DNA of 39,340 nt from an uncultured Methylibium sp. (lineage in GTDB: Bacteria > Pseudomonadota > Gammaproteobacteria > Burkholderiales > Burkholderiaceae_C). The notes below the pieces were generated by a model, which made no database searches, was not told the origin of the DNA, and saw only the letters and a program-made list of their open reading frames with translations. Below, in pieces: positions 1-8,573 of the stretch. The stretch lies in contig NZ_CADEFR010000032.1 in assembly GCF_902826655.1 (NCBI RefSeq), forward strand, positions 1 through 39,340. The letters run 5' to 3'. Made by a program: the position numbers and the translations under genes. Within the stretch, counting starts at the first letter, position 1. Each line of letters begins with the position of its first letter.

Positions 1-535
1 GGCGCTTCTCGGCGATGTCGAGCTCGGCCATGATCTTCAGGCGCGAGATCAGCGCGGCGTGCAGCGCGCGGTTGGGCTGCACCACCTCGCGCAGCGTGCC
101 GTCGACGCGGAAGCGCACCGCCGAGCTGCGCTCGTAGGGCTCGATGTGGATGTCGCTGGCGCCGTCCTTCGCGGCCTGCGTCAGCAGCGCGTTGAGCATG
201 CGGATGATGGGCGCGTCGTTGGCCGCCTCGAGCAGGTCCTCGACCGCCGGCAGGTCCTGCATCAGGCGCGACAGGTCGACGCCGCTCTCGACCTCGCCGA
301 TCACCGCGGCGGCGCTGGACTCGCCGCCTGCATAGACGCGCGCGATGCGCTGCGACAGCGTGGCCGGTGCCTCGCGCTCGAGCGCGTCGACGGCGTACAG
401 CCGCAGCACCTCGCTCAGCGCCGTCGGCGAGACCTGGTCGCCGGCCCACAGCACCAGCTGGCTGCCGTTGTCCTCGAGCAGCAGCGAGTGCGCCTTGGCA
501 TAGGCGTAGGGCAGCGGGTGGCGGAGCGCGGCCAT
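1..535 (-). CDS. gspE: Type II secretion ATPase GspE, N-terminal part (runs off the left edge)
   Basis: GspE is the cytoplasmic hexameric ATPase that powers the type II secretion pseudopilus and docks on GspL. About 178 codons are visible. The start MAALRHPLPYAYAKAHSLLL is followed by the N-terminal GspE/PilB-type domain and then by DGASDIHIEPYE and VRFRVDGTLREV, which are typical of the N2 domain just before the ATPase core. Walker A and B would lie beyond position 1, so the catalytic part cannot be judged. The ATG at 535 lies 10 bp after the gspD stop and has a GAGG-type ribosome site overlapping that stop, so the two are co-transcribed. Recognition of the family is firm. gspF would be expected next, outside the window. 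Confidence 0.95.
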   Translation of the reverse strand, partial: MAALRHPLPYAYAKAHSLLLEDNGSQLVLWAGDQVSPTALSEVLRLYAVDALEREAPATLSQRIARVYAGGESSAAAVIGEVESGVDLSRLMQDLPAVEDLLEAANDAPIIRMLNALLTQAAKDGASDIHIEPYERSSAVRFRVDGTLREVVQPNRALHAALISRLKIMAELDIAEKR

Positions 536-545
536 CGCGGCGTCC

Positions 546-2777
546 TCAGTTGGACGAGGGTGCCGACGCGCCGGGCTGCAGCGGCGGCGGCACGCTGACG
601 GGCGAGCTGGCGCCCGGCGCGCGCAGCGGCGGGATGATCGGCGAGTCGTAGTTCGGCAGCAGCGCCTTGGGCTGCGGCTGCGCGTCCTTCTGCTGGGCGC
701 GGATCATGTCGTAGCGGTCCAGCGTCAGGGCATTGGTCTGGTCGACGGTGCGCATCACGACCGGCCGCAGGAAGATCATCAGGTTGCTCTTGGTGCGGGT
801 GCGGTTGTCGCTGCGGAACAGCGCGCCGATGCCGGGGATGCTGCCCAGCCCGGGCACGCGGCTGGTGTTGTCCTGGAACTGGTCCTGCATCAGGCCGCCC
901 AGCACCAGGATGTCGCCGTCCTCGACGACGACGGTCGACTCGACCGAGCGCTTGTTCGTCACCAGGCCGGCAGTCGCGTCGGCCACGCCCTGCGAGACGT
1001 TCTGGTTCACGACGCTGGAGGCTTCCTGGTAGATCACCATGCGGACCGTGCCGTTCTCGCCGATCTGCGGCTTGACGCGCAGCGTGATGCCGACGTCCTT
1101 GCGCTCGATGGTCTGGAACGGGTTGGTCGCACCGCTGCCGGTGCCGGTGTTGGTGAAGGAACCGGTCACGAAGGGCACGTTCTGGCCGACGACGATCTTG
1201 GCTTCCTCGTTGTCCAGCGTCACCAGGTTGGGCGTCGACAGGATGTTGCCGTCGGCGTTGGTCTCGAGGAAGCGCGCCAGCGCACCCAGCGTGTAGATGC
1301 CGGCGTAGCGCTTGATGATGCCGACATTGAGGCCGGCCGACGGCAGCGTCGTGCTGCCGCTGGTGCCGCTGCTGCCGCCCGCCGCCGCGACCGACAGGTT
1401 GATGATGTTGTTGCCGCCGGTGCCGAAGTTGGTGCCGGCGATCACCCCGGTCCGGTCGCCGTCCTTGCCGATCAGGCCCTGCCACTGGAAGCCGACGTCG
1501 GCGGCCTTGGTGGCATTGACCTCGACGATCATCGATTCGACGTAGACCTGCGCGCGGCGCGAGTCGAGCTGGTCGATCACCGAGCGCAGCTGCCGGTACA
1601 GCGGCTCGGCGGCGGTGATGATCAGCGAGTTGGTGGCCGGGTCGGCCTGGATGAAGCCGCCGGTCTGCGGCTGCGCCGCGGAGGTCACCGGGCTGGTGGT
1701 CTGCGGCGCGGCGCCGCCGGAGGTCGACGACGCGCCCTGGACGTTGGCCTGCGACTGCGCCAGCGCGGTGTTCTGGCCGAGACCCGACAGGCCGCTGAGG
1801 CCGCTGCTCCCGGCCGTGCCGCCGCCCGGCGTCGGAAAGGCGGCGCGCAGCACCTGGGCCAGCCGCGTCGCGTCGGCGTTCTTCAGGTAGACGACGTAGA
1901 TGTTGCTGCCGCCGGCGCCGCCGGCGCCCGGCTGGTCGAGCTTGGCCACCAGCGAACGCACCTGCGCCAGCCGCGCCGGGTTGGCGGCGCGCACCAGCAG
2001 CGAGTTGGTGCGCGAGTCGGCCAGCACCGACAGCGTGCCGGCCGCCGGCACCGCGCCCTGCACGGTGCTGGTGTCGGACAGGCGCTGCACCAGCACCGCG
2101 ATGTCGGCGGCGACCGCGTTCTTCAGCGGGATCACGTCGACATCGGTGTTGGCCGGCACGTCCATGGTCGCGATGACCTTGGCGATGCGCTGCAGGTTGT
2201 CGGCGTAGTCGGTGATGACCAGGGTGTTGTTGCCCGGGTTGGCGTTGATCGTGTTGTTGGGGCTGATCAGCGGCCGCAGCACGGCCACCAGGTTCGCGGC
2301 GTTCTCGTGGTTCAGGCGGAAGATCTGCGTGATGATCTGGTCGCCCTGGCGCGTGACGGTGCCGACCGAGACCGTGCCGGTCTGCAGCTTGGCGTCGGCC
2401 TCGGGCACGACCTTCAGCAGGCCCGCCACCTCGACCACGGTGAAGCCCAGGCCGCGCAGCGCCGCCAGGAAGTTGAGGTAGGCCTCGCGCGGCTGCAGCG
2501 GCTGCTCGCTGTACAGCGTGATCTGGCCCTTGACGCGCGGGTCGACGACGATCTGGCGCTCGAGGATGGCGCCGATGGCGCGCGACACGCCTTCGATCTC
2601 GGCGTTGACGAAGTTCAGCGTCACCGGCTCGCGGGCCTTTTCCTTGTCCTTCTGCGCCAGCACCGGCGGCAGCGCGGTCAGCGTCAGGCCGAAGGCGCAG
2701 GCGGCGGCGAGGGAGCGCAACGCGCGCTGGCGGCGGGCGGCTCGTGGCGGGCGTTGCGGGGGCAGGCTCATGGTCAT
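546..2777 (-). CDS. gspD: Type II secretion outer-membrane secretin GspD
   Basis: GspD forms the outer-membrane channel through which folded exoproteins leave the periplasm. The 743-residue product starts with a basic n-region and a hydrophobic signal segment ending near VLAQ (residue 42). An N0 domain follows (VTLNFVNAEIEGVSRAIGAI), then N1-N3 repeats (FRLNHENAANLVAVLRPLI, IPLKNAVAADIAVLVQRL, VYLKNADATRLAQVLRAAF). The secretin domain carries the signature VPGLGSIPGIGALF near residues 640-653. N3 contains a long Gly/Ser/Gln-rich insertion, roughly encoded by 1680-1830, and the C-terminus ends in a proline-rich tail after the last beta strand. The open frame extends far upstream but the ATG at 2777 is chosen: it gives the signal peptide and an ATGA overlap with gspN. 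A second in-frame ATG lies at 2771. Confidence 0.96.
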   Translation of the reverse strand: MTMSLPPQRPPRAARRQRALRSLAAACAFGLTLTALPPVLAQKDKEKAREPVTLNFVNAEIEGVSRAIGAILERQIVVDPRVKGQITLYSEQPLQPREAYLNFLAALRGLGFTVVEVAGLLKVVPEADAKLQTGTVSVGTVTRQGDQIITQIFRLNHENAANLVAVLRPLISPNNTINANPGNNTLVITDYADNLQRIAKVIATMDVPANTDVDVIPLKNAVAADIAVLVQRLSDTSTVQGAVPAAGTLSVLADSRTNSLLVRAANPARLAQVRSLVAKLDQPGAGGAGGSNIYVVYLKNADATRLAQVLRAAFPTPGGGTAGSSGLSGLSGLGQNTALAQSQANVQGASSTSGGAAPQTTSPVTSAAQPQTGGFIQADPATNSLIITAAEPLYRQLRSVIDQLDSRRAQVYVESMIVEVNATKAADVGFQWQGLIGKDGDRTGVIAGTNFGTGGNNIINLSVAAAGGSSGTSGSTTLPSAGLNVGIIKRYAGIYTLGALARFLETNADGNILSTPNLVTLDNEEAKIVVGQNVPFVTGSFTNTGTGSGATNPFQTIERKDVGITLRVKPQIGENGTVRMVIYQEASSVVNQNVSQGVADATAGLVTNKRSVESTVVVEDGDILVLGGLMQDQFQDNTSRVPGLGSIPGIGALFRSDNRTRTKSNLMIFLRPVVMRTVDQTNALTLDRYDMIRAQQKDAQPQPKALLPNYDSPIIPPLRAPGASSPVSVPPPLQPGASAPSSN

Positions 2778-3691
2778 CCGATCGCTATGACGGACCGCGC
2801 GCCGTCGCGCCGCCCGATGATGTTCAGCAGGTTGGTCAACGCCGGCTCGTCGGCCTCGGCCGCCCGCGCCTCGCCGCGGAAGCGCAGCCCGCTGGCGCCG
2901 AGCGTTCCCTGGCCCGACAGCTGCAGCGCGCCTTCGCTGGTGCTGAGGTTGAGCTGCGCCGCGCCGGCATTGGCCGGGTCGCTGCCGAGCTGCAGACGGT
3001 AGCTGCCCAGACGCTCGAGTGTCGACACCCGGGATGCGGCATTCAGCACCTCGAGTGCCGCCTGGCCCTCGACGCGCCAGCGGCCCTGCACCGTGTGCAG
3101 GGTCAGCCCGGGCGAACTGAGGCGCAGCGCGCCGCCGAGCTGCAGCGTGTTCCAGGGGGTGCCCAGGCCGCTCAGCCACTCGGCCGGCCACTGGCCGATC
3201 CAGCCCGGCGAACCCTGCAGCGTGGTGCTGAGGCTGCCGAAACCGGGCTTGAGGACCAGCGTCGGCTCGCCGTTCAGGCAGCAGTCGTGGCGCAGCTTGA
3301 GGGCCAGGCCCAGGCCGGCCGGGCGCAGCGTCCATTGCAGCCGACCGGGCAGCGAGCGCGCGTCGCGGCTGCCCAGGCCGCCGGTCAGCACGGCGACGGC
3401 GCTGCCGTTCCACAGGCTGCCGCGTGCGTCGGCCAGCAGCACGTGGCCGGCGCTGCCGCGCTCGACCGCGGCCGCCAGCCAGGCGGCCGGCGCGAAGGCG
3501 ACGACCGCCACCAGCGTGCCGACCACTGCGCCCCAGATCGCCCAGCGGCGCCCGGCCGACCGGGCGCGCTGCCAGCGCAGGCCCTCGTAGGTGGACTCGC
3601 CCCATTCGGTGGCGCGCGAGGCCGGATCGGCGGGCCGCCGACGGAACAGCGACGTGCGCCAGCGCGAGGGCTGGTTGAAGGAGCGGGCCAT
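2774..3691 (-). CDS. gspN: Type II secretion protein GspN
   Basis: GspN is an accessory inner-membrane protein found in some type II systems; its exact role is unsettled. The 305-residue product has a basic cytoplasmic N-terminus (RSFNQPSRWRTSLFRRR), one membrane anchor around residues 48-70 (WAIWGAVVGTLVAVVAFAPA) and a periplasmic domain with the T2SSN-like pattern GSLWNGSA and LPGRLQWTLRPAGL. Two adjacent cysteines (HDCCLNG) in the periplasmic part could form a disulfide. The stop overlaps the gspD start (ATGA). The ATG at 3691 is 35 bp after gspM, with GAGG about 10 bases upstream. An upstream extension to 4105 is open but lies in the gspM region and lacks family character. Confidence 0.85.
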   Translation of the reverse strand: MARSFNQPSRWRTSLFRRRPADPASRATEWGESTYEGLRWQRARSAGRRWAIWGAVVGTLVAVVAFAPAAWLAAAVERGSAGHVLLADARGSLWNGSAVAVLTGGLGSRDARSLPGRLQWTLRPAGLGLALKLRHDCCLNGEPTLVLKPGFGSLSTTLQGSPGWIGQWPAEWLSGLGTPWNTLQLGGALRLSSPGLTLHTVQGRWRVEGQAALEVLNAASRVSTLERLGSYRLQLGSDPANAGAAQLNLSTSEGALQLSGQGTLGASGLRFRGEARAAEADEPALTNLLNIIGRRDGARSVIAIG

Positions 3692-3726
3692 CAGCGGCGT
3701 GCCTCGCGTTGCATGAAGGGTCCGGC

Positions 3727-4236
3727 TCAGCCGGGCCGGGCGAAGGTCAGCAGCACGGTGCCGCTGTAGCCGGTGGGGCCTCGCGAGAGCTTGGCTTCCT
3801 CGGGCCGGGCCCGGGCAGCGCTGCGCACCTCGCCCAGCCACGCGGCCAGCGCCTCGCCGGAGACGCCGCTCAGGCTGAGCGTCGCGCGCTCGCCCTGCAG
3901 CGTCAGCTTGGCATTGGCGCCGAGCCGCTCGGTGGCGCCGCGCAGTGCTTCCTCGGCCTGCGCCTGCCGGACCACCGGCAGCGCGCGCAGCTCGCGGCTT
4001 TCGGCCGCGAGACGCTGCATCTGCTGCAGTTGCTGCTCGACGGTGTCGATCTGGGCCGGCGTGTCGCGCAGCGTGCGCCAGGCCGGCTGCACGGCGATCA
4101 TCCACAGCAGCGCCAGCCCCACGAGGGCCAGCACGCCGCCGACCAGCCGGCGCTCGCGCCTGGCGAGCCGCGACCAGCGGACCTGCAGCTGCTCGCGCAG
4201 CGCAACCACCGACGGAGGCAGGGCGAGGCTGGCCAT
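3727..4236 (-). CDS. gspM: Type II secretion platform protein GspM
   Basis: GspM is a bitopic inner-membrane protein that pairs with GspL in the assembly platform. The 169-residue product has a short cytoplasmic start, a transmembrane helix (VGGVLALVGLALLWMIAV, about residues 32-49), then a helical coiled-coil stretch (TPAQIDTVEQQLQQMQRLAA) and a C-terminal ferredoxin-like domain (AKLTLQGERATLSLSGVSGE). Length and layout match GspM. The ATG at 4236 lies 5 bp after the gspL stop. The reading frame is open further upstream, but that part lies over gspL in another frame. Confidence 0.9.
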   Translation of the reverse strand: MASLALPPSVVALREQLQVRWSRLARRERRLVGGVLALVGLALLWMIAVQPAWRTLRDTPAQIDTVEQQLQQMQRLAAESRELRALPVVRQAQAEEALRGATERLGANAKLTLQGERATLSLSGVSGEALAAWLGEVRSAARARPEEAKLSRGPTGYSGTVLLTFARPG

Positions 4237-4241
4237 GGGAT

Positions 4242-5504
4242 TCAGGTCCGCTTGGCCGCGGCGCTGCCGGGCGCCGCGCGACTGAGGGTGACGCGCCCGT
4301 CGACGGCCTCGACGCGCCAGCCGCTGGGCGCCAGGGCCTCGCGGAAGGCGGCGATCTGCGGCTCGCTCCAGCCGGGGACCGTCAGCGTCAGGCGGCCGTT
4401 CTCGTAGCCCAGGGTCTGGACCGGCTGCTGCGCCGGCCAGGCGCTGGCGGCGGCCTGCAGGGCCGACTCGAAGTCGGCCTCGCCCGGCCGGCCGGCACCG
4501 GCGCGCAGCACGTCGGTCTCGCGCTGCATCTGCACCGGGGCGTCGTAGATGGCGCGCACCTGCGGGTGGGCGGTCTGCAGCACCGCGGTCATCGCGCTGC
4601 GCTTGGCGACCAGCGTGCCGCGCTGCTGCCAGGCGGCGAGGTTCAGGCCGACCAGCGTCACCGCGACCAGCGTCACCAGGCCCAGTCGCACCGGCCGCCA
4701 GGTCGATCCGCGAAAGCGCCGCCAGGCTTCGCGCAGGGCACTCAGGCCGCGATGGCGCGGGGCCAGTCCGAACTGCCGCAGGTTCCACAGCGAGCGCGCG
4801 GCGTTCAGTGCCTGCGCGCCGGGCGATTGCACCCGCACGGTGGCGCCCAGCCAGCGCTCGGCCGGCGCGGCGACGGCGGCCGTGGCGGTGAAGCGGGCGT
4901 CGGGCGGCAGCGGTTGCGGCAGCAGCGCGCGGGCCAGCCCGCCCTGCAGCGGCCAGCAGGCCACGCCGTCGATGTGGGCCCAGGTCAGCGACAGCCCCAG
5001 GCCGCCGACGCCGGAGCCGTTGTCGTCGTGCGTCTCGGCGAAGTGTCCGGTGGCCGGCTCGTCGGGCCAGGCGCCGGGCACGACGCGGTCGATGCGCAGA
5101 CCGGCTTTCTCGAGCGCGGCGATCTCGCCGGCCAGCCAGGCACGGTCGGTCGCCGCCACCCAGGTGGATTCGCCGCCCTTGGCGCCGGGCGCCAGGGCGA
5201 AATGGAGCTGGCCGGCGTCGTCGAGGACCGCTTCTTCCAGCAGGCCGGCCAGCGCTGCGGCCATGCGCGCCGACTGGGCCTTGGGGCAGGTGATGCGATG
5301 CCAGCTGATGTCGGGCGCGGCCAGCACCGCCACCACCTGGTCGGCCTTGGGCAGCAGGGCGGGTGCAGCGCGGCCTTCGCGCAGCACGCTGAGGCCGTCG
5401 TTGCTGAGCGCATAGGCGAGCTCACCGGATCCCGCCGCGGGCGGCGTGACGGCGCCGGCGCGCTGGCGCGGACGCGGGGGGATCGAGACGGCAAGCGTGG
5501 TCAT
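4242..5504 (-). CDS. gspL: Type II secretion platform protein GspL
   Basis: GspL recruits the GspE ATPase to the inner membrane through an actin-like cytoplasmic domain. The 420-residue product has this cytoplasmic domain over about residues 1-260 (LLPKADQVVAVLAAPDISWH, ARMAAALAGLLEEAVLDDAG), one transmembrane helix near 270-295 (LGLVTLVAVTLVGLNLAAW) and a periplasmic ferredoxin-like C-terminal domain (ENGRLTLTVPGWSEPQIAAF). The gene is separated from gspK by 101 bp, the largest gap in the locus. A -10-like TACAAT at 5520-5525 suggests that gspL-M-N-D-E can be transcribed separately from gspG-K. Confidence 0.93.
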   Translation of the reverse strand: MTTLAVSIPPRPRQRAGAVTPPAAGSGELAYALSNDGLSVLREGRAAPALLPKADQVVAVLAAPDISWHRITCPKAQSARMAAALAGLLEEAVLDDAGQLHFALAPGAKGGESTWVAATDRAWLAGEIAALEKAGLRIDRVVPGAWPDEPATGHFAETHDDNGSGVGGLGLSLTWAHIDGVACWPLQGGLARALLPQPLPPDARFTATAAVAAPAERWLGATVRVQSPGAQALNAARSLWNLRQFGLAPRHRGLSALREAWRRFRGSTWRPVRLGLVTLVAVTLVGLNLAAWQQRGTLVAKRSAMTAVLQTAHPQVRAIYDAPVQMQRETDVLRAGAGRPGEADFESALQAAASAWPAQQPVQTLGYENGRLTLTVPGWSEPQIAAFREALAPSGWRVEAVDGRVTLSRAAPGSAAAKRT

Positions 5505-5519
5505 GAAAAGGCTCGATCC

Positions 5520-5525
5520 ATTGTA
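5520..5525 (-). promoter_or_regulatory. Candidate internal promoter -10 (TACAAT) for gspL-M-N-D-E
   Basis: Read leftward, the gspK-gspL gap holds TACAAT, preceded directly by a run of eight C (5526-5533). The predicted start near 5513 gives a leader of under 10 bases before the gspL ATG. No convincing -35 is visible 16-18 bases upstream. The rest of the 101-bp gap holds the palindrome AAGCGCTT at 5555-5562 and nothing else I recognise. Confidence 0.35.
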
Positions 5526-5605
5526 GGGGGGGGTCGATGACGGTCCGGGCGAATCAAGCGCTTACATCGGCGTCGCGATGTGTCGGCCGGGCAACGGCCG
5601 TGCCG

Positions 5606-6571
5606 TCAGGGCCCGACGCTGTCGAGCGCCGCCACCCGCTGGCGGCGCAGCGGGATGATCTCGAGCTGGCGCCGCTCGACCAGCACGCGCTCCTCGGTGA
5701 CCCGGTCCTGCAGGCGCAGCCGGCCGCGGACCTCGAAGAAGGACGACTTCACGTCGAGCCGCCGCGTGGCGTCGGTCCGGGCGGTCTGCGGCAGCAGCGC
5801 GCCGACCTCGCTCACGTTGCGGAACGGCGTGCGCTGGCGTGCCTGCACCAGCCGTTCGGCGCCGGACAGGTCGAGGCCGTCGATCACCGCGGCCAGCACT
5901 TCCTTGGAGGCGGTGTTGGGGTTCACGGCGGTGTTGATCGGCAGCAGCGTGACGTAGGGCGAGATCAGCTTCAGCGTCTCGGCATCGACGCCCAGCCAGG
6001 CCAGCTGCTCGATGCGCTCGGGCATCAGCGGGGGGTCGCCGGTCGGCGCGCTGGCCGCCGCGGCCGGTGCCGCGTCGCGCAGTGCACGGGCGATCGCCGG
6101 GGCCTGCGTGCCGCTGGCGCCGGCGAACTCGAGCAGGCGGGCCAGCACCTTCTCCTCGTCCTGGGCCTCCTGCCCCGTGACCTCGATCACCCGGCGCAGG
6201 TTGTAGCGCGCCTGCATGTCGGTGATCGAGCCGGACAGGAAGGCCTCGGGCGCGTCGTCGGTGTTGTCGCGGTCGATGGCGAGGAAGGTCGACAGCTTGG
6301 CCTCGGCCAGCGGCGTGGACCACGGCTCGCCCAGCGAGGTCGGCCGGCCCGAGCGCGCGTCCTCGCGCAGGATCAGCCGGGCCCAGTCGACGGCGCCGGT
6401 CAGGATCCAGTGGGCCTGGGCGCGCGAGCGCTCGGCCGCCTCGATCTGCACGGCGCGCCACTGCTGCCAGACCATCGCGGCGGCCAGCGTCGCGACCAGC
6501 GTGACGATCACCATCGCCGCGAGCAGGGCCGCGCCGCGCTGGCGCTGACGTCGAGTGCGGCGCCTCATCAT
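5606..6571 (-). CDS. gspK: Type II secretion minor pseudopilin GspK
   Basis: GspK is the large minor pseudopilin thought to sit at the tip of the pseudopilus in a GspI-J-K complex. The 321-residue product begins MMRRRTRRQRQRGAALLAAM; cleavage is expected after the Gly of QRG. The hydrophobic helix lacks the Glu at mature position 5, as is usual in GspK. The large globular domain includes DMQARYNLRRVI, INTAVNPNTASKEVLAAVI (a helix-hairpin-helix-like segment typical of the family) and SSFFEVRGRLRL. The ATG at 6571 overlaps the gspJ stop (ATGATGA; a second in-frame ATG lies at 6568). Confidence 0.94.
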   Translation of the reverse strand: MMRRRTRRQRQRGAALLAAMVIVTLVATLAAAMVWQQWRAVQIEAAERSRAQAHWILTGAVDWARLILREDARSGRPTSLGEPWSTPLAEAKLSTFLAIDRDNTDDAPEAFLSGSITDMQARYNLRRVIEVTGQEAQDEEKVLARLLEFAGASGTQAPAIARALRDAAPAAAASAPTGDPPLMPERIEQLAWLGVDAETLKLISPYVTLLPINTAVNPNTASKEVLAAVIDGLDLSGAERLVQARQRTPFRNVSEVGALLPQTARTDATRRLDVKSSFFEVRGRLRLQDRVTEERVLVERRQLEIIPLRRQRVAALDSVGP

Positions 6572-7209
6572 GATCCCTGCGGTCCTAGGCGCACGTCGCG
6601 CGTCAGCGTGCCGGTGTAGCCGCTGCCGGCGTCGAACCCCAGCACCAGCCGCACGCCGCCGGGCAGGGCCTGGCGCACGGTGGCGGCCGGCGACGAGGCG
6701 GCGCCGCCCGGCAGCAGCACGTCGCCGCTGGACTGGGCGTTGCTCCAGGCGTTGCCGCGCCAGAAGTAGACCTGCCAGCCGGCGATGCCGGCCAGCGTGC
6801 GCAGCTGCTCGGGCTCGTTGCCCAGCAGTTGCTGCGAGCGCAGCCACAGCTGCTGCAGCTCGCCGCCGTGGGTGACGGGCTGGCTGGCCCAGCGCGTCCA
6901 GCTGCCACCGCGCAGCGACCAGACCACGAGCTGCAGGCCGTTGGCGCTGCGTCGCGTGAGCCGAAGGTTGGCGCCGTCGAACTGCAGCGCCGGCAGCTGC
7001 CCGCTGTCCTGCACCTCGGCGAGGTCGGCTTCCCATTGCGCCAGCACCGACTGCAGCCGCAGCTGCTGCTCGACGCGCTGGGTGCTGATGTCGCGCGAGC
7101 GCACCACGGCGTCGATGCCCTGCCAGGCCATGGTGGCGATGACCGCCATGATCATCAGGGCCACCAGCACCTCGATCAGCGTGAAGCCTGCCGCGCGACG
7201 CCGGTCCAT
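6568..7209 (-). CDS. gspJ: Type II secretion minor pseudopilin GspJ
   Basis: GspJ is a minor pseudopilin of the tip complex. The 213-residue product starts MDRRRAAGFTLIEVLVALMI, a full type IV prepilin motif: cleavage at G|F with Glu5 retained. The body has WQGIDAVVRSRDISTQRVEQ and a C-terminal GVRLVLGFDAGSGYTG strand region typical of GspJ. The open frame continues upstream, but the ATG at 7209 places the prepilin peptide correctly and lies 2 bp after the gspI stop. It overlaps gspK at its end. Confidence 0.94.
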   Translation of the reverse strand: MDRRRAAGFTLIEVLVALMIMAVIATMAWQGIDAVVRSRDISTQRVEQQLRLQSVLAQWEADLAEVQDSGQLPALQFDGANLRLTRRSANGLQLVVWSLRGGSWTRWASQPVTHGGELQQLWLRSQQLLGNEPEQLRTLAGIAGWQVYFWRGNAWSNAQSSGDVLLPGGAASSPAATVRQALPGGVRLVLGFDAGSGYTGTLTRDVRLGPQGS

Positions 7210-7211
7210 GC

Positions 7212-7589
7212 TCAGTATCTCGACAGGATGGTCGACAGCGTCAGCAGCGGCACGCCGTTGACGTCGGACACCAGGGCGTCGGCGCGCCGGAAGTTGGGGT
7301 TCGGCGTCGGGCGGATGACCAGCCGGCCGCGGTACTCGACGCCCAGCTGCACGCAGGTGAAGTCGTTGTCGCCGACCCCGGGGAAGGCCTTGGCCAGCTT
7401 CAGCCCGGTCAGCTGGTTGTCGGCGCACCACTGGGCGGCGGTCACTTCCGTCAGCCGCTGCGCGTTGCCGGTCAAGGCGCCGGCCGCCTTGATGCCGGTG
7501 GCGAGCGTCACCGCGACGATGGCCAGCGCGACCAGCACCTCGATCAGCGTCAGGCCGCGCGGCCGGCGGGCGCGCTCAGCGCGGCGCAT
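7212..7589 (-). CDS. gspI: Type II secretion minor pseudopilin GspI
   Basis: GspI is a minor pseudopilin that starts the tip complex with GspJ and GspK. The 125-residue product has the prepilin motif PRGLTLIEVLVALAIVAVTL (Leu instead of the usual Phe at mature position 1, Glu5 present). The family segment QRLTEVTAAQWCADNQLTGL follows, and the protein ends with LLTLSTILSRY. The start at 7589 overlaps the end of gspH by 14 bp, which implies coupled translation. Confidence 0.94.
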   Translation of the reverse strand: MRRAERARRPRGLTLIEVLVALAIVAVTLATGIKAAGALTGNAQRLTEVTAAQWCADNQLTGLKLAKAFPGVGDNDFTCVQLGVEYRGRLVIRPTPNPNFRRADALVSDVNGVPLLTLSTILSRY

Positions 7590-8079
7590 CGACCGCTCCC
7601 TGGTCGTCGGCGACCGCGAACGGCCCCAGGCCGTCGGTGGCGAGCGTCAGGCGCTGGTTGGCCAGGCGCAGCACGATGCGCTGGGCGCCGATCACCGGCT
7701 CGGGCCCGAGGACCGCCGAGCGCGTCAGGCCGGTGGGCACGCGCACTTCCGCGCTGACGCCGGCATCGAGCCAGCCGGTCGGCAGAGCGAGCGCAGCCGG
7801 CAGGCCGACGAAGCGGAAGCTGCCGGCTTCGGGGTCCGGCACCCACTGCACCAGCACGCCGGCGGCCCGCGCCTCGGCGCGCGCCGTCTCCAGCAAGGCG
7901 GCCAGGCGAGCGCCTTCGCGTTCCAGCTGGGTGGCCGACGGGTCGCGCAGGGCGAGCGCGGCGACGGCCGAAGCGATCGCGATCAGGCTGACGACGATCA
8001 GCAGCTCGATCAGCGTGAAGCCGCGCGACGACTGCCGGCCGGCCTGCGGCCGGCGGCGGCGGAGCGCGGGGCCCGCCAT
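7576..8079 (-). CDS. gspH: Type II secretion minor pseudopilin GspH
   Basis: GspH is a minor pseudopilin linking the tip complex to the GspG fibre. The product from the ATG at 8079 is 167 residues. It has a long basic leader (MAGPALRRRRPQAGRQSSRG) before FTLIELLIVVSLIAIASAVA, with cleavage at G|F and Glu5 present. The GspH/FimT-type C-terminal domain follows (ARLAALLETARAEARAAGV, RIVLRLANQRLTLATDGLGP). The frame is open 25 codons further upstream, but that would overlap gspG deeply. The chosen start lies one base after the gspG stop. Confidence 0.92.
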   Translation of the reverse strand: MAGPALRRRRPQAGRQSSRGFTLIELLIVVSLIAIASAVAALALRDPSATQLEREGARLAALLETARAEARAAGVLVQWVPDPEAGSFRFVGLPAALALPTGWLDAGVSAEVRVPTGLTRSAVLGPEPVIGAQRIVLRLANQRLTLATDGLGPFAVADDQGAVDAPR

Positions 8080-8080
8080 G

Positions 8081-8527
8081 TCACTGCCAGGAGCCGACGT
8101 CCGAGTCCTTGCCTTCGCCGCCGGCCTGGCCGTCGGCGCCGAAGCTGAAGACATCGACCTCGCCCTTCACGCCCGGGTTGACGAACTGGTAGGGCCGGCC
8201 CCAGGGGTCGTTCGGCAGCTTCTCGAGGTAAGGCTTCCAGTTCGGCGGCACCGGGCTGGCGGTGGGCTTGGCAACCAGGGCCTGCAGCCCTTGCTCGGCG
8301 GTGGGATAGCGCTGGTTGTCCAGGCGGTACAGCTTGAGCGACTGCATCAGGTTGTTGACGTCGGTGCGCGCCGCCGTCACGCGTGCGTCATCGGCACGGT
8401 CCAGGACGTTGGGCACGATCAGCGCCGCGAGCACGCCGATGATCACCAGCACGACCATCAGCTCGATGAGGGTGAAGCCGCCGGAGGCGCGACGGCGGCG
8501 CAGGGTCGGAACGAGAGGCTGGCTCAT
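8081..8527 (-). CDS. gspG: Type II secretion major pseudopilin GspG
   Basis: GspG is the main subunit of the pseudopilus piston. The 148-residue product has a short basic leader, the prepilin motif GGFTLIELMVVLVIIGVLAA, then NVLDRADDARVTAARTDVNN and the C-terminal LPNDPWGRPYQF with the loop SFGADGQAGGEGKDSDVGSW, which corresponds to the calcium-binding region of the family. It is the first gene of the leftward gsp operon and is divergent from gspC. No strong ribosome site is visible before the ATG. Confidence 0.97.
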   Translation of the reverse strand: MSQPLVPTLRRRRASGGFTLIELMVVLVIIGVLAALIVPNVLDRADDARVTAARTDVNNLMQSLKLYRLDNQRYPTAEQGLQALVAKPTASPVPPNWKPYLEKLPNDPWGRPYQFVNPGVKGEVDVFSFGADGQAGGEGKDSDVGSWQ

Positions 8528-8573
8528 CTGGCGCTGGGCAACGGGAGTCGTCGCGGCTCATGAAGACGCATCC

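Noticed and set aside
1680-1830. Gly/Ser-rich stretch in gspD considered as a possible insertion or assembly problem
   Set aside because: It stays in frame and lies in the N3 domain loop, where other secretins also have low-complexity inserts (PilQ here has one as well).
3691-3714. A 7-codon mini-ORF ending TGATG on the gspN start (minus strand)
   Set aside because: It could couple translation to gspN, but it has no ribosome site and such short frames are expected by chance.
5555-5562. AAGCGCTT palindrome before gspL
   Set aside because: An isolated 8-bp palindrome without a repeat nearby is not enough to call an operator.
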